Below are positions 29,450-38,271 of a stretch of DNA of 64,000 nt, one piece after another. Made by a program: the position numbers and the translations under genes. Location of the stretch: assembly GCA_963773625.1 (NCBI GenBank), contig CAVZCJ010000010.1, forward strand, positions 186,001-250,000, read 5' to 3'. Each line of letters starts with the position of its first letter. Within the stretch, counting starts at the first letter, position 1. This stretch comes from DATARH01 sp963773625. Lineage in GTDB: Bacteria > Pseudomonadota > Alphaproteobacteria > ATCC43930 > CGMCC-115725. Below the pieces are notes generated by a model that was not told where the DNA came from, did no database searches, and worked only from the letters and a program-made list of their open reading frames with translations.

Positions 29450-30790
29450 TCAGCTTGGTTGAGCGGTCGCAGCAACGGCGCGGTATCGCCGCCGCACGCG
29501 CTGCAGGCGCGCCAATTCCCATATCAAGCAGACGCCGTTGCCGATCACGATGCCCCACATCGCGCCGATATAGCCCTGCCAGAGGATGAACCCAGCTGTG
29601 GCTGCCGCCGCTAGGGCACCGCAAATCATCTGCGCGGTGGCGAGAAACTTGAACTCGCGCGCGGCCAGCAGCCCGATTCCGCCGACATAGCGCAGCACGC
29701 TCGTCCCGGACGCCGCCGCCCACGGCACCAGCAAAAGGATGCCGTCGCTGTATTTCCCGGCGAGCAAATATCGATCGATCGGCGGCCAGACAAACCAAAG
29801 CCCGACACCAATGGCGATGCTGCCGATCGCAGCGCCCGCCAGCGCCCGCGCTAGCGTGCGGTCGAACTCGCCAAGCCGCCCATTGGCGAGCGCCGACGCT
29901 AGATGCGGCAGCGCCGAGGCACCCCAGGCATTGACAAGCACGCTCACCGGGCGGAACAGCAAGCCGATCGCGTTGATCGTCGCGAGCGAGGCGACACCGG
30001 CGAGGCTGGTCGCAATATAGACGTAGCTGCGGCCCTGAATGTGGTTGGCGAACACGCCGGCCAGCGACCAGGCGATTTCGCCGCTGATGCGCCGGTACGT
30101 GCCGATCCAGCCGGGGCGAAACAACCGCAGCTCGGCTCCACCGTGCATGCTGGCGGCGCGCAGCCGCAGACAGAGCTGACTGACGAGGCAGCCGATCGTC
30201 ATCGCGAGGAATGCCGCCGCAAGGTCCGCGAAGCGCTGCGGCCATAAAACCATGGCGCCAAGACAGAAAGTGGTGACCGCGAGATAGGGTACGTCGACCC
30301 ATAGCAGCATCGTCATGTCGCGACGGCTGAAGGCGGTGCTACGGTAATATTCCCGGTACATTCCAGCGCCGACGAAGAGCGGGATCGCCACCACCGTCAG
30401 GGAGTCGTGCGAGGCCCATGCGGCATCGCCAATGAGATTGGCAACACCGGCTATTGCCGCAGCCGCTAGCACCACAACCAGATTGACCGTCGCCAACGCT
30501 GACCCGAGTCGGCTCGCGGCGGCCTGATCTTCGGCGCCGGGCAGGTATATGTTGAGCGGTCCGGTGACCAACGCGCATTGGATGCTGACCGCGAATAGCG
30601 CCATCGTCATCCACAGCGAAACGACGCCGTAATCGGTCGCCGACAGGGCCCGCAGCAGGCAGATGTTGAGCGCGAAGCCGAAGACGCTGAGCGCCGCCTG
30701 ATCGAGCGCGGCGACGGCGTAGCGGTAACGCGCGAAAACGCCGAGAAACCGCCAGCGCGACCCGCTCAGAACGCCAAGGTCCGAGGTCAT
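29450..30790 (-). CDS. Wzx-type polysaccharide flippase
   Basis: Intact 446-residue membrane protein with 12 or more hydrophobic helices, of the MATE-like polysaccharide-transport family. Visible features include ALDQAALSVFGFALNICLLRAL at the N-terminus, TDYGVVSLWMTMALFAVSIQ, and VASLATINAIGLLFRPVSVLVNAWGASALPHLASA in the middle, the usual flippase pattern. Its likely role is to flip lipid-linked repeat units to the periplasm for the polymerase at 24044-25367. The gene is on the strand opposite to most assembly genes. Confidence 0.85.
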   Translation of the reverse strand: MTSDLGVLSGSRWRFLGVFARYRYAVAALDQAALSVFGFALNICLLRALSATDYGVVSLWMTMALFAVSIQCALVTGPLNIYLPGAEDQAAASRLGSALATVNLVVVLAAAAIAGVANLIGDAAWASHDSLTVVAIPLFVGAGMYREYYRSTAFSRRDMTMLLWVDVPYLAVTTFCLGAMVLWPQRFADLAAAFLAMTIGCLVSQLCLRLRAASMHGGAELRLFRPGWIGTYRRISGEIAWSLAGVFANHIQGRSYVYIATSLAGVASLATINAIGLLFRPVSVLVNAWGASALPHLASALANGRLGEFDRTLARALAGAAIGSIAIGVGLWFVWPPIDRYLLAGKYSDGILLLVPWAAASGTSVLRYVGGIGLLAAREFKFLATAQMICGALAAAATAGFILWQGYIGAMWGIVIGNGVCLIWELARLQRVRRRYRAVAATAQPS

Positions 30791-30811
30791 GCCGACACAC
30801 TGCCGGCGAGC

Positions 30812-30845
30812 GCTTAACTAACCGATAAAATCGGCGGAATTAAGC
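30812..30845. other. Nested inverted repeat between the CpsD-like and flippase genes
   Basis: GCTTAA (30812-30817) pairs with TTAAGC (30840-30845), and inside it CCGAT-AAA-ATCGG (30822-30834) forms a second stem. It lies in the 66-bp gap upstream of the flippase gene on the minus strand. It could be an operator, an attenuator or a leader hairpin; nothing in the sequence decides. Confidence 0.35.
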
Positions 30846-30856
30846 CTAAATCCGGG

Positions 30857-31597
30857 CTACAGCAGGCGGTAGAGAAAGCCGGGGATGTAGTTGCGCCGCT
30901 GGTTCAACACCGCGCCAAGGAAGCGGCCGCCTGCCTGCTCGACCAGCGACTTGGCATGGGTGATCACCGCCGGCCGGGTTGTTTCGGCGCGTATCACCAG
31001 AAAAATGCCGTCCGCCGCCTCGGGGAGCAAAGTGGAGTATTCGCCGCGCTCCATCGCCGCGCAGTCGACGACGATCAGCTCGAACTGGCCGCGCAGATGA
31101 TCGTACAGCGCGCGCAAGGTGGCTGGATCGGCGACACCCTGGCCGCGCTCACCGGTCAGACAGGCGACCGTCAGCGAGGTTCCGGTGATCGGACGTTCCC
31201 GTTCGGCTTCGTCAGCGCCGATCCAGACGCCGTCGACGAGGCCGCGCGACGTATCGCAGTCGAAATAGCGAGCGGTCTCGAGATTGCCGCGCGCGGCATC
31301 GAGCAGCAGCGTCCGTCGTCGCCCCGTCGTCGCCGCGAGCATCGCGAATTCCCGGGCGATCGTCGAGGTGCCCTCGCCCGTCGTCGCCGCGACGAAGTGC
31401 ACGACCGCGCCCTTGCCGCCGTCGAGCAAGGGCCGCACCGCCGCCAGGAGCGGCGTCAGCTCAGCCGTGATCGGCCCCGGCGCGCGCGTCACTGGCCGAG
31501 GCTCGGGAGATAGGCGCGCCAGCGGCCGTTCGCCGGGCAGCGTCACATCGCGGCCGCCTTGCCGTACCCGCTGCAGCGCGTCGTAAACGCTGGTCAT
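30857..31597 (-). CDS. CpsD/CapB-like ParA-type ATPase with aberrant Walker A
   Basis: Resembles the cytoplasmic kinase domain of Wzc/ExoP proteins, encoded here as a separate 246-residue gene. The P-loop reads ATTGEGTSTIAREFAML; the family form is GEGKST, so the Lys is replaced by Thr. Walker A' is TLLLDAARG and Walker B FELIVVDCAAME. The end NQRRNYIPGFLYRLL has only two Tyr, not the usual Tyr cluster. It may be a regulator that has lost phosphotransfer, working with the separate Wzz-like protein. The frame is intact. Confidence 0.8.
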   Translation of the reverse strand: MTSVYDALQRVRQGGRDVTLPGERPLARLSPEPRPVTRAPGPITAELTPLLAAVRPLLDGGKGAVVHFVAATTGEGTSTIAREFAMLAATTGRRRTLLLDAARGNLETARYFDCDTSRGLVDGVWIGADEAERERPITGTSLTVACLTGERGQGVADPATLRALYDHLRGQFELIVVDCAAMERGEYSTLLPEAADGIFLVIRAETTRPAVITHAKSLVEQAGGRFLGAVLNQRRNYIPGFLYRLL

Positions 31598-31668
31598 CGC
31601 CGCCCATCCGGGAAATCAATGCGTCGCCGAGATCCGGCAGTATACCGGCGGTGGAAATGGAGTCGAGG

Positions 31669-32640
31669 CTACGGGCCGAGTACACCGGCGATCGAGCGGT
31701 CGATCTCGGCGGCCGTGGCAGCGGCCTCTTCGACCATCTTGAGATGCGACCCGGGTACGCGACGGATATCCAAGTCATGAAGGAACTTGCCCCAAACCTG
31801 CCGCGGCTTGCGCGGCTCCAATCCCGGGGTCTCCTCCGGCTGGATAAAGACAATTTTTCCGCCGTAAGGCCGGGGCCGGTAGGCCTCGCCGGCATTATAG
31901 GTCGCGACGTGAACCCGGCGCGACGCGGCGTCCGTCCCTTCGGCGACAAGCGGCGGCGGTTCGACCAGTTTCAGGCCGCTCGCGGTCAAATATTGAAATA
32001 GGCTGCGCAGACGGCGTGCGACCTCTTGCGCGAGCTGCCGGGGGGTGCATTTGCTCAACGCCCGAACCGCGTTCAGCGCCTGCCGAGCGAGAATGTCGAG
32101 ATGACAGGCGAGGGGCCAAACCGCTCGGCTCGGATAGGTGTCGAGCAGCACCACAAGCGGCACCTGATGGCCCGTGGCCGTTAGTTGCTGGGCCATCTCG
32201 AGCGCCACCAATCCGCCGGCCGAATAGCCCGCCAGCAGATAAGGGCCTCGCGGTTGAACGACGCGCATTTGGCCGATCGCGTAGTCGGCAATTTCAGCCA
32301 GATGCTCGAACGGCAGTTCGGGCTCGGCCATGCCGCGCGGACGAATAGCGTAAACCGGCGCGGGGATTTTCATCGCCGCCGCAATCGGGCCGAGCTGCAG
32401 GATGCTCCCGGGCGCGCCGGGAATCATGAACAAGGGCGTATTGCCATTGCCCGACTTGATCGGAATACAACCGCCCATCGCCGGCGCACCGACATCGGCC
32501 GGACCGCTGCGCAACCAGCTTCGCGCGGCACGGATACTGCGAAAGAGCAGGGTCGTATCGGTCCGGACGAGGGGTTCGTTCATCCGACTGTCAGACACGC
32601 CGGCGACATGGCGCTGGACGAGGATGGGGCCGTAACGCAT
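31669..32640 (-). CDS. Thioesterase-domain alpha/beta hydrolase
   Basis: Alpha/beta hydrolase of the type found as thioesterase domains of peptide and polyketide synthases, here free-standing. PLFMIPGAPGSILQL gives the oxyanion-hole region. The nucleophile elbow is LAGYSAGGLVALEMAQQL (Ser about residue 145), the acid is LLDTYPSRA and the His is RVPGSHLKMVEE. No carrier protein or synthase is nearby, so it may act as an esterase or acyltransferase in polymer decoration (inference). The start is unclear: 32640 or the internal ATG at 32583 (MNEPLVRT). Confidence 0.82.
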   Translation of the reverse strand: MRYGPILVQRHVAGVSDSRMNEPLVRTDTTLLFRSIRAARSWLRSGPADVGAPAMGGCIPIKSGNGNTPLFMIPGAPGSILQLGPIAAAMKIPAPVYAIRPRGMAEPELPFEHLAEIADYAIGQMRVVQPRGPYLLAGYSAGGLVALEMAQQLTATGHQVPLVVLLDTYPSRAVWPLACHLDILARQALNAVRALSKCTPRQLAQEVARRLRSLFQYLTASGLKLVEPPPLVAEGTDAASRRVHVATYNAGEAYRPRPYGGKIVFIQPEETPGLEPRKPRQVWGKFLHDLDIRRVPGSHLKMVEEAAATAAEIDRSIAGVLGP

Positions 32641-32727
32641 AGGGCCATCGCCTGGACAACATTCTTGCGCGACACGTTTAATCGTTCCTCGCCGACGGCT
32701 CGCTAGGCGAGCGGGGATGGGCCGGAA

Positions 32728-34472
32728 TCAATCGGCCATGGCTATCGGCGCAGTCTCGGCGCCACTCGTAAACGAAGGGATAACGACGCTCGCCGGCGTA
32801 ACCCTCTCACGCTCTCGCGACCTCGGCTCGGGCAACTCGCCGAGCAGGCGCGCGACATGGGCGGCAAGCCGGGCCGACAATGCGGCAATCAGCAAGGTAG
32901 GGTTGGCCTGTCCTGACGTCGGGAACACCGCGCTGCCGGCGACGAACAGGTTGGGCGTGCCGTGGACCCGGCAATCGGCATTGACGACGCCGCGCTTCGG
33001 GTCGTCGGCCATCCGCACAGTGCCGATTTGGTGGTAGCCGTCGGTCATCTGGTCCCAGACGCGGTCCGCGCGCTCCTCGGGCGGGATATAGTACTCGAGG
33101 TGGCCGAGCCCGGCCTCGCGCAGATTGCGGTCGATGACGTCGTGGCCAACGACCACCGACGCGGCGTCAATCGCGCTATAGCGCAGATCGATGCGTAATC
33201 GCGGCATGCCGAGCGCGTCGCGCGCGTCGGAGAGGCTGACCGTGCTCGCCGGGTTGGGAGCCTGCTCGGCATGATAGAACAGCGCGTAACGGCGCGCCTT
33301 GTTCCCAACGAAGAAACCTGGCAGGCGAGGCGTGGTCCCGTAGCGGCGATAGAGAAAGCTCGCGGTTTCGCGCATCGCCTCAGGCAGCCCGCAGACGATG
33401 TTGCGCAGATGCTTCGTCACGTCGCGTACGCCGTGCTCCAGATATTTCCGGCGGATTGCTTCGGGCTCCAGCAAACTGCCGAGGCCAGGGGTCGCGAGGC
33501 TCAGATAGGCGAGCGAAAGGATCGCGCTGCGATGCGCCGGGTCGCCAAGGAACGGGTTGTCGGGCCACGCGCACATATTGAGGAGTCCGTGGCGCTGCTG
33601 TGCATCATCCGCGATCGTGATGCGGCGGCGCGCATAGCGGCCGCTCGGGTCGATAAAGAAGTCGAACGTGTGGTCGGGCAGCGCCGGGCCGAGCAAGATA
33701 TCCGCGATGCGGCCCTCGAAGTGCCCCATATAGGCGCGGCCGAGCATCCCTTCCGCGCCGCCGAAGAGACGCGGCTGATCCATCCGCGACGCGAGCATCA
33801 AACGGGCCGTCTCCAGCCCGCCGCAAGCGAGGACAATGGCGCGCGCTCGCACGTCGTGCGTTCTCCGGACGGCCAGGCCGCCACGACCCCAGCGGCACGG
33901 CCGCTCACCGGATCGATCTCAACTCCCGTCGCGACCGCGCCGAGCAAAATCGTGAGACCGGGATCGCCGGTCAGCGCCGCGCCGTGCAATTCGCGCAGAT
34001 TGCGTCGTTCGCTCCACCGTTCCAATCGATCGATCCGGCATCCGGCCAGCCCGGCGGCCGAGGGCACCGGCGCCGAGAACTCCGGCGTCCCCGCGTTGAG
34101 ATAACCCATGCCGACGTCGTACCAGGGGCGAATGTCGTCGTGGCTCACCGGCCAGCCGCCGAGCGGCACGTGCGGCCGGTCGGCAAAATCGACATCGTCG
34201 AACGGAACGCACCGCCCGCCCCAAAGTAGCGAGGTCCCGCCAAGCGCGCGGCGCACCGCGATCTGCATCGGCGCATGGCGGGTGGGGTCGGCAATCTCGG
34301 CATCTGCCAGCGTCTGGAAGTCGGCGCGAAAGCCATCCATCCCGCCGGCCAGCATGGTCACCTCGACGCCGCGCCGGCGCAGTTCAAGCGCCAGGACGAT
34401 GCCGGCGGGGCCGGCGCCGACGACGAGCACCGGCGCGGGCGACGGCTCGGAAGGGATTTCTTGACAGATCAT
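32728..34472 (-). CDS. GMC-family FAD-dependent oxidoreductase (one frameshift)
   Basis: Flavin-dependent dehydrogenase or oxidase of the glucose-methanol-choline family. The FAD-binding motif is VLVVGAGPAGIVLALEL at the N-terminus. GGTSLLWGGRCVPFDDVDF matches the family middle motif. The C-terminal domain has the catalytic His in YHQIGTVRM and Asn in QANPTLLIAAL. The ATG at 34472 is chosen because it precedes the FAD motif closely. The frame changes near 33855. It diverges from the aldo/keto reductase gene 35 bp away, suggesting shared control and perhaps paired oxidation and reduction of a sugar or alcohol. Confidence 0.88.
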
Positions 34473-34507
34473 CGTGTAAGCAACGGCTTGTTTGAACCGA
34501 TGGCAGC

Positions 34508-35386
34508 GTGACACAGATGGATTACGTAACCCTTGCTTCCGGCCTACCCGCCTCGTCCCGGCTCGGTTTTGGCTGCGGCAGCGTCATGGGCAGGGTCGGG
34601 CGGGCCCCGTCGCGGCGCGCGATGGCCGCGGCGCTCGATGCCGGCATCACGCATTTCGACGTGGCGCGCTCTTATGGCTATGGCGAAGCGGAGACGCTGG
34701 TCGGCGAAGCGCTGCGCGGCAAGCGCGACAAGGTGGTAATCGCCAGCAAATTCGGCCTCAACCCGTCCCGCTCGGCCGGCGCGCTGCGCGTCCTGAAGCC
34801 CATCGCCCAGCAGCTCGTCGCGACCGTGCCTGGCGCGCGCGGCGCGCTGCGTTCGTTCGTCGGCGGCGCCAGCGCGCCGGCCGACCGGTTCTCGGTCGCG
34901 GCGGCGGAGACATCGCTCAACCAGAGCCTCGCTGCGCTCAGAACCGATTATCTCGACATTCTGTTCCTGCACGATTGCGGCGAGGACGATCTCGGCGGCG
35001 AGCTTGTCGGCTTTCTCGACAGGCAAGTCGGCGCCGGGAAAATCCGCGCCTATGGCGTCGCGACCGACATCGACACCGTCGTCGCGTTGAATGCGGCGCA
35101 TGGCGGCCGGCTGATCTACCAGTTCGCCAACAGCCTAGCCGTCCGCAACGCCGAGCGCGTCGCCGGCAGCGGCTGCCGGATCATCGCGCACAGCCCGTTC
35201 TTCGGAGCCGATACTTCGCGTCGCGGCGGCGACGGTGACGTTCATCGCGCCATGCTGGCTCATGCCTTGACCTCGGCCGGGGTCGACGTGGTTCTATGCT
35301 CGATGCTCGATGAGGCGCATCTCCGCTCCAATCTCGAAGTTGTCGAGGAACTGATCGAAGCGGAACATCGCGCTCCGGCTGCCTGA
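34508..35386 (+). CDS. Aldo/keto reductase family protein
   Basis: NAD(P)H-dependent oxidoreductase of 292 residues, intact. The catalytic tetrad is visible: Asp in HFDVARSYGYG, Tyr in the same motif, Lys in VVIASKFGLN and His in ILFLHDC. The start is GTG 34508 or ATG 34517. It diverges from the GMC oxidoreductase. The substrate is unknown; a sugar intermediate of the polysaccharide pathway is a guess from location. Confidence 0.87.
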   Translation: MTQMDYVTLASGLPASSRLGFGCGSVMGRVGRAPSRRAMAAALDAGITHFDVARSYGYGEAETLVGEALRGKRDKVVIASKFGLNPSRSAGALRVLKPIAQQLVATVPGARGALRSFVGGASAPADRFSVAAAETSLNQSLAALRTDYLDILFLHDCGEDDLGGELVGFLDRQVGAGKIRAYGVATDIDTVVALNAAHGGRLIYQFANSLAVRNAERVAGSGCRIIAHSPFFGADTSRRGGDGDVHRAMLAHALTSAGVDVVLCSMLDEAHLRSNLEVVEELIEAEHRAPAA

Positions 35387-35406
35387 CCTCTCTTCCCGTC
35401 CCGCGC

Positions 35407-36000
35407 TTGCACACAATCTGGGTTTTCATCACCGATTGCGGCGACAGCGCGGTGACGCTGCCGCTGGCGCTGCTGGTACTAATTTTTCTTCTCTTCGCCG
35501 GACAGCGTCGCCTCGGCTGTGCCTGGGTATTGACGATCAGTTCTTGCGCGATCGTCATCGGCGGACTGAAGCTGGTGTTCGGCGCTTGCGGCGCGGATAT
35601 CGCCGGTGGGCATATTATCAGCCCGAGCGGGCATACCGCGATGAGCACCGCGATATATGGCGCCCTCGCGCTGCTGGCCGGGAGCAGGCTGCCCTCCGCG
35701 CGGCGTTACATTATCTATGCCGCGGCCCTTGCGGGGATCGCGGCCATCGCGCTGTCGCGGGTGGTGTTGCACGAACACAACGTACCCGAGATCGTCATCG
35801 GCTGGGCCGTCGGCGCCGCTGCAGTCGCCGTATTCGCCGTGGCGGCGGGCCGCCTCGAGGCGCCCTCTCTACCGTTCGGATGGATGCTGCTCTGCGGCGT
35901 CGTGCTCGTCGCGGTCCTGCACGGCCATCGCTGGAAGATCGAGCCGGCGGTTCGTCACCTCGCCGGTTTCTTTCGACTGGTTCTGCCTTACTGCCGCTAA
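35407..36000 (+). CDS. PAP2-family membrane phosphatase
   Basis: Membrane phosphatase of the PAP2 superfamily, perhaps recycling undecaprenyl pyrophosphate during polymer synthesis (inference). Six hydrophobic segments are visible in 197 residues. Motif 2 is ISPSGHTAMS; motif 3 is SRVVLHEHNVPE, where Glu stands in for the usual Asp. Motif 1 (KxxxxxxRP) is only partly kept, as KLVFGACG. The start is TTG. It lies 20 bp after the aldo/keto reductase. Confidence 0.82.
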   Translation: MHTIWVFITDCGDSAVTLPLALLVLIFLLFAGQRRLGCAWVLTISSCAIVIGGLKLVFGACGADIAGGHIISPSGHTAMSTAIYGALALLAGSRLPSARRYIIYAAALAGIAAIALSRVVLHEHNVPEIVIGWAVGAAAVAVFAVAAGRLEAPSLPFGWMLLCGVVLVAVLHGHRWKIEPAVRHLAGFFRLVLPYCR

Positions 36001-36010
36001 CGCCGATGCG

Positions 36011-36799
36011 TCACGCCGCGCGCTGGGTCGAGGTCGGCCGAGTTTCGGCAAGGTCGAGCCCGGCCAGTACGTCGCGCACCGGCAGTACCGGTACGTTCTC
36101 CGCCGCATAGGCGACGATCGACTGGAATTGTGCCGGAGTGCAGCCGAATGGCGACGGAGGGTCGGAGACGTCGTGCGTGTAGAAGATGACCCAGCCCTTC
36201 GCGGCCTGGGCGTCATCGATCATCTGGCACAGCAAATCGCGGTCGAAATCCCGGCTATAAATGTTGGTGGCGAGCAGATCGGCGAGATCGACCGTACCCT
36301 GATTTAGGCCGCGCCCGGTGCCGCGGCACGAGGCGAACCGGCTAGCAAGCGCGTTTTTCGCCGTCAGCGACACGCCGCCGAACGGATACGCGAAATTGCC
36401 GAAAGGCGCGTCGATGAATTCCGCCAAGGCCGCTGCGTTCCGCGCGATCTCGGCGGCGATGTCGTGGGGCGAAGCGCGGCAGCAATCGCGATGGCTATAG
36501 GTGTGGCAGGCGATCTCGTGTCCTTGGACATGCGCGGCGCACAGATCGTCGGCATCAAACATCGGGCCGAGGTCACCCGCCGTACCCGCGAGGCCCATCG
36601 CCGCGTAATAGGTCCCACGCTTGCCGAATTTTTCCAGGATCGCCCCGCCATTGATCCAGGCCGAGCGCGGGAAATCGTCGAAAGTGAAAGAGACCACCCC
36701 GCCGGGCCACTCGATCTTGGCCGGCCGCGTGCAAAAAAACCCGCCGAGTTCGCGGGCGAGCTTGGCCGCAATGGAAACACGCCTCGACGCGAAGCCCAT
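36011..36799 (-). CDS. Polysaccharide deacetylase (NodB domain)
   Basis: Metal-dependent deacetylase of 262 residues, intact. Motif 1 is VVSFTFDDFP (catalytic and metal Asp), motif 2 HTYSHRDC (metal His pair), motif 3 FAYPFGGVS, and motif 5-like VIFYTHDVSD. There is no signal peptide, so it may act in the cytoplasm on lipid-linked units or the start may lie elsewhere. It converges with the PAP2 gene and closes the exopolysaccharide cluster. Confidence 0.9.
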   Translation of the reverse strand: MGFASRRVSIAAKLARELGGFFCTRPAKIEWPGGVVSFTFDDFPRSAWINGGAILEKFGKRGTYYAAMGLAGTAGDLGPMFDADDLCAAHVQGHEIACHTYSHRDCCRASPHDIAAEIARNAAALAEFIDAPFGNFAYPFGGVSLTAKNALASRFASCRGTGRGLNQGTVDLADLLATNIYSRDFDRDLLCQMIDDAQAAKGWVIFYTHDVSDPPSPFGCTPAQFQSIVAYAAENVPVLPVRDVLAGLDLAETRPTSTQRAA

Positions 36800-37168
36800 G
36801 GTGTCCTGACAAGTCGCGGTGCAGGCACCGGTCTTAGCGTGATTCCCTTGTCGATAACTTAAGATGGCGCGCTAATCCCCGTTCTGTCTCATTGAGTTTA
36901 TGTCGAGTAGCAGGTTGGCTACCCCGCGGGGATCGTATGGCGGCGGCGCACTCATACCGACGATGGTATCGGCCTTGTGCGCAAGGCGCACGCCGCGTGC
37001 GAGGTGGAGTCGCTCGCTGCGGCCTTCGCTTGAACCGGCGACATCGCCCCATCCCAAAGAAACGCGAATCGGAGATTAAAAACCTGAATCTCTCGAGTCA
37101 CTTGGCCGCGTCCCCGCATTGAGTGCAACCGTTGCGGCGTGGGCTGCTGATCCAGCGAAAAACCTCGA
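36800..37168. other. Intergenic region after the exopolysaccharide cluster
   Basis: No gene can be supported. A minus-strand ATG at 36955 opens 27 codons (MSAPPPYDPRGVANLLLDI...) ending at 36872. Its start resembles the beginning of SocA/Panacea-type proteins, but nothing follows in any frame. It might be a remnant. Otherwise nothing is seen. Confidence 0.4.
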
Positions 37169-38149
37169 TTACATCGCCCGCGCCATTCGCGCAGCCCTGC
37201 GCTCTTTCAGCGCCTGGGCGCGCGGCGTGTCGATCGCCGGCACGCCGGGGAGGCGCGGGTTGAGGCGGCGGGTCTCCCATAACCATTCGTCGCCATCCAT
37301 CTGGTAGCTCTGCTGGCTTTGCATCGGGTTGCGGTTGACCAGCGGCCGCGCATAAAGCGGGTGCGTCATGCTGCGGATTTCGTGCTCGATCTCGAACAAA
37401 TTCTCGTTGGTGTCGACATCGACGATGTGCTCGAAGCGATACTGGTAGGCGTTGCTTTCCTCCGTCAGCACCTCGCGCTTAACCAGTTCGTGGTAGGGCC
37501 CAGAAAAGTTCTGCACATAGACCTGGATGTGGTGGCCGTCATACGGCTTCTGCACATCCTTCTTCTGGCGGAAGCGCAATTCCTGATGGTAGCCGACGCC
37601 GACATGCGCGACCCGGCCCTCGCCTTTTCCTTCCACCGACGTCAGCGCCCCAAAGATCTTGCGGTAAAACTTGGCGATGCCTTTTGCCGTCCCCATCGGC
37701 ACGTCAAATTCGAGATAGGGCATGCCGAGGCTGACCGCGCCGAACGCGCTTCTCGTCCGGGCTATGCATGTTGAACTTGTTGCCCCAGGGGCAGGTGACC
37801 TCGACATAGTCGTTGTTCGCAGACACCTTGAACTTGGTGCTGGCGAGCGTCTTTCTCGACGTTGTCGAGCCGCTTCAAAAGCGCGTCGCGGTCGGGGGTG
37901 ACGAGGCCGATCGCGCCGCGCAGCACCCACGGCTCGCCAGTCGGCAGGTGAAACTGGCTCTTGCCGACATTGACCCACATGTTGGCGAGGCCGGTGTTCA
38001 TGTAAGGGTCGCGGGTCAGACCCAAACCCGAGATGTAGAACGCGGTCGCCCTGGCTCTGGTCGGGGATCTGTAGGTTGACGTGCTCGAGGCCGACGATAT
38101 TGCCGAGATCCTCGGCGTCACGGTCGTAGTGCTGGATTTTCGCGGCCAT
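37169..38149 (-). CDS. VOC-superfamily dioxygenase-like protein with two VOC halves (frameshifted)
   Basis: Glyoxalase/bleomycin-resistance/extradiol-dioxygenase family. The N-terminal half starts near NIVGLEHVNLQIPDQ (metal-type His) and includes the frame-corrected ATAFYISGLGLTRDPYM; the second half has YLEFDVPMGTAKGIAKFYRKI, DGHHIQVYVQNFSGPY (His) and LFEIEHEIRSMTHPL (Glu). Frame changes occur near 38060, 37855 and 37750. The length (about 327 codons) fits a two-domain extradiol-type enzyme, but the substrate is unknown. Confidence 0.78.
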   Translation of the reverse strand: MAAKIQHYDRDAEDLGNIVGLEHVNLQIPDQSQGDRVLHLGFGSDPRPLHEHRPRQHVGQCRQEPVSPADWRAVGAARRDRPRHPRPRRAFEAARQRRERRSPAPSSRCLRTTTMSRSPAPGATSSTCIARTRSAFGAVSLGMPYLEFDVPMGTAKGIAKFYRKIFGALTSVEGKGEGRVAHVGVGYHQELRFRQKKDVQKPYDGHHIQVYVQNFSGPYHELVKREVLTEESNAYQYRFEHIVDVDTNENLFEIEHEIRSMTHPLYARPLVNRNPMQSQQSYQMDGDEWLWETRRLNPRLPGVPAIDTPRAQALKERRAARMARAM

Positions 38150-38271
38150 GGTTTCCTCCGGGCGTTAGGTTGGTGCGGATTCTAGCGCCGCCTCGGCATC
38201 CCGGTCGAGAATTTGCGGCTCGGCCGGCGCGCGGGGCGTATGAAGAGGCGCGATGAGCCACGCCATCCGAC

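Noticed and set aside
28070..29614. A 514-codon plus-strand frame over the GT4 and GH10 genes
   Set aside because: Shadow of two intact, recognisable minus-strand genes.
36872..36955. A SocA/Panacea-like gene start
   Set aside because: Only about 27 codons resemble it and no continuation exists in any frame.
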